Shown piece by piece: positions 23,763-33,501 of a stretch of 64,000 bases of DNA. How positions within the stretch are numbered: the first letter of the stretch is position 1; every line of letters begins with the position of its first letter. This DNA is from Corella eumyota (taxonomy: Eukaryota; Chordata; Ascidiacea; Phlebobranchia; Corellidae), in contig OY720103.1 in assembly GCA_963082875.1 (NCBI GenBank), positions 3,038,001 through 3,102,000 on the forward strand, given 5' to 3'. The notes under the pieces are model-generated. The model had not been told where the DNA came from and searched no databases. It saw only the letters and a program-made list of their open reading frames with translations. The translations under genes and the position numbers were made by a program.

Positions 23763-24852
23763 TTTTAAAACTCTAAGATTTTTGCAATTGATTTGACAGC
23801 AGCTTCTTTGTTTTTATTTTATTTATTTGTGCACCCTCCAAAACTGAAAGCGTAACTTAACGCAAGTGTAAATACAAAATAATACCAATATATTAATAAA
23901 GTTTATTAATTAAGTTTTCAACCTATTTAGCAAGCTAGTCTATTAAATAATATTTTAATTAAGTAAATTATGTGTTATATTTCTTAATTCAGCCTTTACA
24001 TAAAATTTACTATGAAATCATAATATCATATCGATTTTTATAGTTGTTTAGAGTAAAATACTAGCCATTTTAATTTAAAAATTTTAACCCAAACTCATCT
24101 GTGTATACCTTTTAGGTTAATAGGTAAATATAGCTAAATAATAAAAATAGTTTAAAAGTAAGAAATAGTTAAGTAAAAATCCTGCTACATAAAAATGGTG
24201 TATTTGTACAAATGTATTTATTTATTCTGTTTGATTATATTTACATTTAAACGAATAACCAACGCTAGTTTGAAGAACATACGTTTTTAAAATCACCAAT
24301 ATTAACGACAAACATTCACACAACAACAAAAAACAAGCTAAATTTAAATAATCATTCACATTATTAAAATTGGTCGGCTAAAAACAACTCTAATCGCTTA
24401 AAATATTTTACAAAATTATAAAAATTCTCGTTTTTTTCGTGAAGGAAAAAAATTTTTTTGTTGGGGTGGTTTAATTAAAAATCAAGCAACCGGCCAACTT
24501 GTCCCTCGACAACTTTATTTCAGTTAAAATAAACATTCTAGAAGGGCAAATTAGGACATGGAACTGTGAAATTCTTTCATATAAATTAAAAATTAATTTT
24601 CTTGAATAAACAAACCCAAAACACCTTAAAGTCGTATTCAAAAAATAAGCTGACTCAACCACATTCAAACTATATACAAAAAGTCAATTAAAAAAAAATG
24701 AGACTGTACATATACAAGAGCAACGCGAATTATGTTCGAAGACGTCACGCGGGTACAACGATGACGTCACAACAATATTGATGACGTCACGACCTGATTT
24801 TTCCCTAAAACGATCAAGTTTTATGTACAGGATGAGAAAAAAAATTTAATTT
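23763..24852. other. Convergent intergenic region, peptide gene and MKI67 3' ends
   Basis: A+T-rich sequence with no credible open frame. It includes the 3' untranslated regions of the peptide gene (+) and MKI67 (-) and, near its right end, a phased CRE triplet listed separately. Confidence 0.55.
24740..24789. promoter_or_regulatory. Phased triplet of CRE palindromes
   Basis: AGACGTCA at 24740-24747 and perfect TGACGTCA at 24762-24769 and 24782-24789, spaced 22 and 20 bases, about two helical turns. The triplet lies just beyond the MKI67 stop codon, probably within its 3' UTR. ATF/CREB-type factors bind this palindrome in other animals; use here is inferred. Confidence 0.4.
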
Positions 24853-27800
24853 TCAATATTTTCGTCTGGAACTTTTTCGCACAACCACAGGTTCATCTGA
24901 AAAATTAAAAAAAAACATAAAAATACCAAGAAAGAACTCCTAATTCTAAAATAAAATGTATTTTACCTGGCTTTGTTACTTTAGAGTCACTCTTACTTCG
25001 CTGTTTGGTTGTCTTTTTTTGAACTTTTGATTTCTTCTCAGCTTCTACCAAAATTTTAAATTCAAACTGTTAAGTTGATTAAAAAATATTAAACAACTGC
25101 TTGACAAAAAAAAATTTAAAAATTTACCTGGCTCCACAGCTTTCCTTTCAGAATTACTTCTGGTTGATCTAGTTTTTGGCAGTGCTTTGACCTCATTAAT
25201 TTCCACTTTAAAAAATAGAAATGTTTTTATATAAAATTTTGTAATTTCTAGTAAGAGAATTGCAATGTTTAAAAAGAAAAAAATTTACCTGTTGAGATAT
25301 CAACCACTGCCTTTTTCTGAGTTCTGGTTCTCCTGGCTGGTTTGTTGGTCTTTTCAATCACTTTCTGGTCTTTTACTTCGACTAAAATAAAAAAGTTAAA
25401 TATTTGTATTAAATACATAAGCAATTACATTTAAAAATCATAAAATATTAACTAACCTATCTCTTCAGCTTGTATATCTTGGACTTCAGTCTGCACTGCA
25501 GGCTCAACTTTATTTTGTTCCTTGCTGGTTTTTCTTGTTCCTCTGGTCTTGCGAGTTGGTTTGACATCAACAACCATTTCAACTGGTTCAACTATACACA
25601 ACTTTAAAATTAACTAAAAAGAATCAATTTTTGTAGACAGGAAAGTTTTTTTTTGAAACAAAAAAGTTTAAAAAACTAAAAAAATTATTAAAAAACAAAA
25701 AAGTTTTAATAATCTTTTTTTACCAAGTTTTTCTTCTTCTTTGTGAACAGGATCATTTTTCTTTCCCCTTGTTTTACGAGCTGTCTTTTCAACCGTTTCT
25801 GCAGATGGTTCATCTGAGGTAACTGGTTCTTTTGAGATAACAGGTGGTGTTTTTTCGACTACGGTCTTTCTGTTTGCTCTAGTGCTTCTGGTTGTTTTTT
25901 TGGTTTCTGCAACCACATATTGGTCCTTGTTTTCAACTGGAAAAACAAATGTGTAAAGTTAATATTTATAAACACCAATTTAATAAGTACTAAAAATGCT
26001 TGCTTCAGAGGTCAATACATAGGCTTAGATTTATATAACTTAATTACTCACCTAAGATTTCAACTGGTGCTTCAACTTTGTGATTTTCAACTTGAGTTTC
26101 GACCTCATCTGTCTTTCTAAATCTCGTGCCTCTGGTTGTTTTTTTGGTATCTGCAGCCACTTTTTTGTCCTTTTTCTCAACTGATAAAAAACAAAGATAA
26201 ATGTACAAATTTAATTTTTTCATAAACACATATTTAACAAGTAGAACATATAGTATGCCTGCCTACACATCAGACGAAGGTTATATTTATTTGGAAGATC
26301 TATAAATTGGACAAAATATATGTACAAGCCCTTAAACTCTAATATATATAGATAACCGATTTGTTTACCTGGGATTTCAACTGGTTCTTTAACTTCGTGA
26401 TTTTCAACTTGAGTTTCGACCTCATCTGTCTTCGTAAGTTTTGTACTTCTCGTGGTCTTACGTGTAGGCTTTATTACCTCAACTTTCTTTGTTTCTTTAT
26501 CTAAAAAACAAAATTAGTTTTAAAAAAGTGTGAAAATTTAATGACAAAAAAAAAAAAAAAACTTTTTAAGATTACCTTTGTCTTGCGATTTTGCAACCAC
26601 ATTATTCTTCCTTGCTCTGGTCTTTCTAGCTGGTTTTTCTACCACAGGTATTGGTTCTTTAGTGGTTACTAGAGTAGATTCTACTACAACAGGTGTTTCA
26701 ACCACAATTACTCGTTCTTCTATGGTTACTGGAACTGGTTCTACCACACTAGGCTCAGGAACTACTATAGCTTAAAATAAAATAATTTTAATTTATCAGA
26801 AAGTATGAACTTAGGTACGTTTCGTAAAAAAAACACAAGTTTTCAACAAAAATAAATACAAATACCTTCTACAGTTTTCTCTAAAGCTGGCTTCTTTCTC
26901 GATTCTTCGTCTCCAGAATTCTTTCTCTTTTTTCCTCGAGTTTGACGGGCAGGTTTCTTTTTTTCTGGTTCTTTTACCTCAGGTGGGACTTGGACAACGT
27001 CTTCTTCTTCAACTGGGGTAGTTTCAACTTCAGCAACTTTGCTAAGTTTTTTAGCTGCCGAATAATTAAAGTTTAGTTTATAATCGGCATAAAACACCTA
27101 AAAGAGTTAATTTTACAGAGTAATGATTGAAAACAGTTTTTTTTTGCATGAGTGATTTACTTAAACATTTTTAAATTTAATACCATTTAATTCTTACAAA
27201 TTTTACCTGGTTTGGTGACTTTTGTTGCTGCACTTCTATCCTTACTTCTGGTAGTTCTTCTTTGAACCAACTTTGTCACATCAACCTTCTTTTTTGGAGC
27301 TGCCTTTCTACCTTTCGATTTCTTTGCCACTTTAGGTGCTGGAGAGTACACGCTCTCATGAAACGTGACCTTGCGCTTCAGTGTATTGGTAATTTCTACC
27401 TTTAGAACTTCAGGTTCAAGAAGAATCATCTTGTCGTTATCAACTGGCAGTATGTTCATATTTTCATCATTTTGTGGTTCAGGGGTTATAATAATTGGCA
27501 GTGGAGCTTCGACAACTTCCGATTGCACATTTTCGTTGTCGGTGGGCAATATACTTTTATCTTCATTTGGCAGTGTTAAACTTTCAGTATTTTCTACAAC
27601 TTCATCATCTTTTACTTCTGGCAGTGGGTCAGTTTTTTTTTCCAGCAAGTTCTCTTGAGAGTTGATTTTCTCCACTATTTCTTTTTCAATTTGTATCGGA
27701 ACAATTTCAGCATCAACTTCTTGGTTTGATTCTTCAGTAAGTTTTTGAGCACTTGTTTTGTTTCTGGGATTTTTTGTTGATCTTACATCAGCACTTTTCT

Positions 27801-30800
27801 TAACTGGTGTCTTTTTAGCTTTCTTACCTTTCTTCGCAGATTCTTTTTTAATTTCTTTTTCCGGCTCGGTTTCGAGCGAAGATTTAGAAATTGAATTGCG
27901 GACACTTATCTTTGGGGTTTCATATAATGCAGCAATATCGTAGTGGTCTTCTACTGGTTGTGATTTTGCTGGTCTTTGTTTTGGTGTGGTCATTAGTTTA
28001 CGAAGACCAAACTGGTGTTCTACTGGTTGGGATTTAGCTGCTCTTGGTTTTGGCGTAGTCATCAGTTTACGAAGACCAAATTGGTTTTCAACTGGTTTGG
28101 ATTTTACTGGTCTTGGTTTTGGTGTGGTCATTAGTTTACGAACACCAAATTGGTCTTCTACAGGTAGTGACTTTGCTGGTCTTGGTTTTGGTGTGGTCAT
28201 TAGTTTACGAACACCAAACTGATCCTGTACTGGTTGCGATTTTGCTGGTCTTGGCTTTGGTGTAGCGATCAGTTTACGAACACTAAATTGGTCCTCTACT
28301 GGTTGCGATTTTGCTGGTCTTGGTTTTGGTGTGGTCATTAGTTTACGAACACCAAATTGGTCTTCTACTGGTTGCGATTTAACCTTTTTCGGCAGTGGTG
28401 TTTTAACCAGACGTTGTAAACCAAAGTTATCTTCAACTGGTTGGGTTTTCTGCTTCTTGTTGGCTAATAGTCTTGGCGATGATCTGGTGTTTAGGTTTGG
28501 TGGATTTTCAGCAACATTTCCGGAAATAGTCTCATGATTATATTCATCATGATTTTCATGAACTTCATCACCATTTTTCTCATGGGCCACACCTTTAATA
28601 TCTCCACAGATAGTATCATGATTTTCATGAGAAATTTCATCATCATCATCATCATCTTCGCGATCGGATGTATCATGAGAAGATTCAACAGAATTATCAT
28701 CATTGGATGTGGAATTAATTTCTTCTGTATACGATCCATTTTTATCAACGTAAACCTCATTTTCAAACTCTTCTTCTGCAATTTCGCATGCTTCTAAATC
28801 AGGAATACTGGGTTCAGGGGTCTGAAACATATCTCCAACTCCAGTAAGGCTTTCGTTAAGAGGTAGATTCAATTTCTAAAAAAATAAACTAATTTTTAGA
28901 AGGCAGCTTTACTAATTTTATTTTTTTTAGATTTACCGTTGATGTAAAAAAATGTTAAATTTAATATTTGTTTTTATTCACCTGTTGTTTGGTTGCAAAT
29001 GAAGGTTTAGGTGTTTTAAGAACCTGGACCCGTCGTCGAGTTTTGCCAATATAAATGGTTGCAGGCGAATCGATATGGTGCACTTTTTTTGGTGTTTTAA
29101 CATGCCTTTTGTTTTTCTTTGGCTGGTTAGAAACCTTCTCTTGATTGACTGCAGCCTGTTTGCCAACAGTTTTTCTTCCCCTTTTAACAACTTGTGACCA
29201 CAAACCGCTGCTTCGTCGTTTCACGATTGGTCGATTTGAAGTTGGGGTTCGTTTTGGGCTCTTTAAAGTAGGGGAACATTGCAGGAATTCTTTGTTTAAA
29301 TTTGCAGCCAGAGGATCAACAGATTTTACAGGTTCTGGAGGAGAACTTCTGTTAAAAATTTTTTTTTTTTAATATTTTCAAATTTCACTTAAATAAATTT
29401 TAAACGAAATTTCTACTAAAAGAAGAAAATATGAAAATACATAGAGGAAAAGTTTCAAAAAAGCAGAAAAAAATACAAACCTTGTTCTCATTGAAGAGCA
29501 AACAGCTTGCTGGAACAAAGTCCTCGACTTCCTTGCATTTGGCTTAAAAGGTGTTGGGGATCTTGTGGCAATCGCAGTAGTCTCTTCTTCATCTTCCTCC
29601 TTTAATGCTGCTTCCAATGGAGGAATGGCTCCTCTTTTCACTGGAGTATTAGTCGGCAGAGTAAGAAGAAACTGCTCGGGGCTAAGTTGGGGTCCGAAAG
29701 AGACTCTTCTGGACTTTCTAACAGAAGTAGGGCCAACATTAGAAAGCCTTTTCAAGAGAGATGCGGGTCGTTTTCTTGGAGAAGAGTTGTTCTCCACTTC
29801 ATTTACTTTAGGAAGGGGAGACCAGTTTCTAATTTTTGCAGAACCCATTTCCCTGATCGATTTCCTTTTAATTGATAAAACTTGTGGGCTATCAATTATT
29901 GATTTTCTGCCGACCACTTCCTGTGGGGTGTTTTGAGCCGAAACAAAACTAGTTGTTACATTCTCTGTTAAAAATAAAGATGATTGATCCTTGGAGGTTT
30001 CTTTTTTCACATCTTCTTCTGCCTCATAGAAATCAGGAACATAGGGAAAAGGTTCAGATGCAGATTTTCGCTTTTCCTTAGGGGTGGTAATGACCTCCGC
30101 CTCTTCTAACTTGGGCACTGCACATTTTTCCTCTGGCTGAACAGGTAAAGATTTTCGCTTTGGGGTTACATTGTTAATTAAGTCTCCAGATGTATCAAAA
30201 TCCAACAAGCTCTCAATCATGGGGATGGATTTTCTCCTAGGAGTCTTTTGATTTGAAGTTTTGGTTCTAACAAATTCCTCAACATCCATAGAAGTTAAAG
30301 ACGATTCCGAATCGGAAATAAGTGTATTGCTCTGTGGTGGTGTCACTGTTTCAATCAATTTTCTGGAAACACTGAAATCCGGAATAGAGCTTTCCTCACT
30401 AGCAAAGGACTCACTTTTGGGCGTCAAATCCTGTGGAGTATTTACTTTCTCCAAATCCATTGAATTTTTTATTCCACCTCTAGTTATAGATTTCCTTCTG
30501 GGAGTCTTTTGTTTTGAAGTTGGTGTATCAGTCTTCGTCAAATCGCCTAATGTGTCATCTTCCGAACTTGATACTCTAGATATTTTTTTCGCGGAAGAAA
30601 TAGACTTTCTCATGGGTGTTTTTTGCTTTGGCGTAACTGCCTTTACTGTTTTTTCAGCAACTTCAACCAGCAATGTTTCAGATCTGGTTAAATCATTATC
30701 ACAATCCTCTGAAACGGTTACAACTTTTGGCTCAGGAACAACATCCAAATTTTCTTCAGAACTTAACTTCTCGGAACCAAGCATTGAATTTTTATTTTTT

Positions 30801-32429
30801 GACATAGATTTTCTTTTTGGTGTCTTTAGGGTAGGGGTTCTGTTAATATCTTCTTTAGGAATATTAACATCAGATATGAATTCTTTGTTTGAAGCAGTGG
30901 AAATTCTTGGAGAAGTCCTACGCTGTGGTGTTTTCTTGTTCTTCAGTTCAGGACTTTCATTTAATTTTGTTTCAACATTTGTAGATGACATACTAGTTGG
31001 AGTCTGCAATTTTGGGGTTGCCTTATTTTCTGTCTGAATAGATTCTTGATATTCTTCAAAAGCTGAGATTGATTTCCTTTTGGGGGTTCTAACAGAAGTA
31101 TTTTCTTTTGCAGAAGTTTTCACACTTTCTTCTAAGCTAGTCATGTCTGATTCTTGCTTCTCAACAGAAGTAACTGATTTTCTTTTGGGTGTTTTGACTT
31201 TTGCCGATGCTTTTTCTTTTGCATTTTCTTCTGAGCTTGTTGAATCCATTTCTGGCTGATGGATAGCAGAAATTGATTTTCTTTTAGGTGTTTTAACTTT
31301 CGCTGGTGTATTTTCTTTCGTCCCTGATTCTAGCTTATCCGGTTTCGAAATTGATTTTCTTTTAGGAGTTTTTTGTGTTGGCGCAATCTTTTCCTTGTTA
31401 ATGTCCTCATCTTTAAGACCTTGTTTTTCGGCAACAATATTGTTAGATTCTCTGCTAAACATAATACAAAAATGACTATAATATTAACTTTAAATTAAAT
31501 AAAAAAAAGAGAAATAAATCAAAAAAACTTACTTTTGGTCGAGAGACTGCAAAGCGTTTCTCTTTGTGTCTTTTAGACCCTTAAAAAATATAAAATTTAG
31601 TTGAGTTACATTTGTAAAATGATTAAAAAAATTCATTTTTTGAATTTAACCTACCAAGCTTGCTCTCTTTGTCCCAATCCTTTCTGCTGCATTATCTGGC
31701 AACTCAAATCTAAAAAAGGAGTTTGGCATAATTATTATAGCACTGGTAATTCTTATATAACATATTTTTAAATTAAACAAAAGTTGTGAATCTTACCTAA
31801 ATGATCTATCGACAAGAGTAAACACATCATTATTTTTCACCGATATTGTTCCTTTCACTGACTTGCCATTTACAATAGTTTCATTCGCCTAAAAAAAAGG
31901 CAAATTTACCAACACGATAAAATGGAAAAATTATAAGATACATTTAAATACCTAATCTATAAATGTTAGAAGAGAAGAGAGTAAGTGTGTTAGTTTACCG
32001 TGCTAAGATTGTGAAGTAGAAATTCTCCTTTTTCTGATATTTCTAATTTGCATTGTTCGTTTGAAACATAAGGCAACTGCACTCGGATATCACATTCTAA
32101 ACTCCTAAAACAAGAAAAAAAAATTAAAATATAAACAGGCAGCCAACATAGCAAAAGCAGTTATAAATTACAATTGAATCAACTAACATACAGACATAAT
32201 AATTAGTGCATAAATTTACTCTAACGCTTTGCTTAATAATCAGATCAATAAAAAGTTCTATTCTAAACATTTACTATCTATGTAATATTTAAAAACACAA
32301 ATTTAAAATAAATATTTATATAAACAATTTGTTTTACCTTCCAAATAAACAGGATGACGATGTCAATGGAAATTGAGATCCATCCGTTCCGTTTCTTCTG
32401 ATGACCACAATTTTTCCGTAAAGCGGCAT
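24853..32429 (-). CDS. MKI67: Ki-67 homologue, mitotic chromosome periphery protein
   Basis: Ki-67 coats mitotic chromosomes and recruits PP1. Eighteen exons, in transcript order: 32338-32429, 31999-32104, 31797-31888, 31655-31709, 31533-31579, 29481-31454, 28982-29348, 27207-28875, 26866-27054, 26576-26770, 26369-26500, 26052-26180, 25724-25936, 25457-25591, 25289-25381, 25128-25205, 24967-25044, 24853-24896; frame is kept, giving 1895 aa (human about 3256). Exons 1-4 encode an FHA domain (CLFGRSLECDIRVQLPYVS, close to human). Exon 6 carries about 11 [KR]TP[KR]RKS motifs, then RRVSFGPQLSPEQF and NTPVKRG, matching the PP1-binding domain of Ki-67/RepoMan. Exon 7 has SPATIYIGK (human SPCTIIIGK). 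Exon 8 holds eight short Ki-67-type repeats. Nine phase-1 exons then build a basic R-K-T-R tail like the chromatin-binding LR domain. Orthology rests on co-linear motifs. Confidence 0.93.
27915..28455 (-). repeat. MKI67: Coding tandem array, eight 69-bp Ki-67 repeat units
   Basis: Eight consecutive 23-residue units inside MKI67 exon 8, with consensus KSQPVEDQFGVRKLMTTPK followed by PRPA. The human Ki-67 repeat contains KAQALEDLAGFKELFQTP, so this is the conserved core without the roughly 100-residue spacer of the vertebrate 122-residue unit. Central units are nearly identical, while the first and last have diverged, as expected of an array growing from its middle. Confidence 0.85.
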
Positions 32430-33501
32430 TTTTCGGTCTGTCAGTCTTCTTATAGGGCCTTGGGATGGTCCTTTAATAATAACTACCTAGTCTCTTAATG
32501 TAACTTTACATCTACAAACCTAAAAAGAACAGATTTTGTCAGTTTTTGTTGCGAAATCTAAATAAAAGCAGACAGTCGCTCGCTTTGCTGGTTTGTCAGT
32601 TTGCGGCAAACTTTTCAGATTTTGATAGAAATGCCTAACAAAATGTGCTTTTTTGAATATCCCCAAGTCCAGATCCCTTTACTATTAAACTACTTTAATT
32701 TGTATTATATTTTAATATATACATTTAACTAGCTAGCTTATAAATACAATTTATTTAACATAAACAAAGCGAAATCCGCAAAGCTAGGCTTGCTAAAAAC
32801 AAATTTTAAGAAATCGCGCCAATTTTGGCGGCATGCTTCAATGAACATTGATGTGCCTTTCTCTTTTTTTAAAAAACTGTTGAACGTGATTGGAGCGTTA
32901 AATATCACGTGATAAACTTGTAAAAATATTAATTTTGTTAAATATATAAAAAATTGTAACAAATTATTGATAATTTTGTGAACCATGGGTTAATAATAAG
33001 GTTATTTTTAACACAAGAGCCCCAGGTAACCAGTTCTCTGATATGCCTAAAAAAAATCTCTTTTCTAAACGTCAATCACAATAAATGTTTTTTTATTATA
33101 CGTAAAAGCCTATGTGGAATTTTTTTCAATATTTACATAAACACACTGTCAAGTTTGCACAGTTAAACAAAATATTAAACCCAAGTTAAAAAGGAAACAT
33201 CAAATCTGAACACAGTTTTAATGAATCATTCAATCTATTTTAATAATTAAAATTCCCACTACAAAAAACAACCGCCTACCTACATTACCGCTAAAAATCA
33301 AAGAAAATAAACTTGAATTTAAAACCTACGCGTTGTATTAACAGCAAATATCACATAATTAAATTCAAAGTATGTAGAATTATTATTTTAATCGCCTATT
33401 TTAAGTTTATACTTTTTTAAATAGTTTTTAGCGTTAAAGGTTTAACGTCAAGATACTTTCAATTTTAAAGCCGTTTCGTGTATAAACTTAATTTATTTAG
33501 A
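32430..33501. other. Divergent intergenic region, MKI67 and TSR gene
   Basis: About 1.07 kb between two start codons on opposite strands. It contains a paired E2F-like site (32811-32832, listed separately) and TTTGAA near 32653, reminiscent of a CHR element. The rest is A+T rich, and the open frames here lack coding features. Confidence 0.45.
32811..32832. promoter_or_regulatory. Paired E2F-like sites upstream of MKI67
   Basis: AAATCGCGCC followed directly by AATTTTGGCGGC, two imperfect inverted E2F/DP-type cores about 390 bases before the MKI67 ATG. E2F/DREAM control of MKI67 is established in mammals; here it is inferred from the motifs and their position. Confidence 0.35.

Noticed and set aside
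27915-28455. CRISPR-like array of regular 69-bp repeats
   Set aside because: Repeats are contiguous, without spacers, and keep an open frame within MKI67 exon 8; they are coding tandem repeats in a eukaryotic gene.
30261-31037. 258-codon plus-strand frame
   Set aside because: Antisense shadow of the repetitive MKI67 exon 6; the minus frame has clear conserved motifs and splice junctions. The frame at 19493-19960, antisense to USP10 exon 4, is rejected for the same reason.
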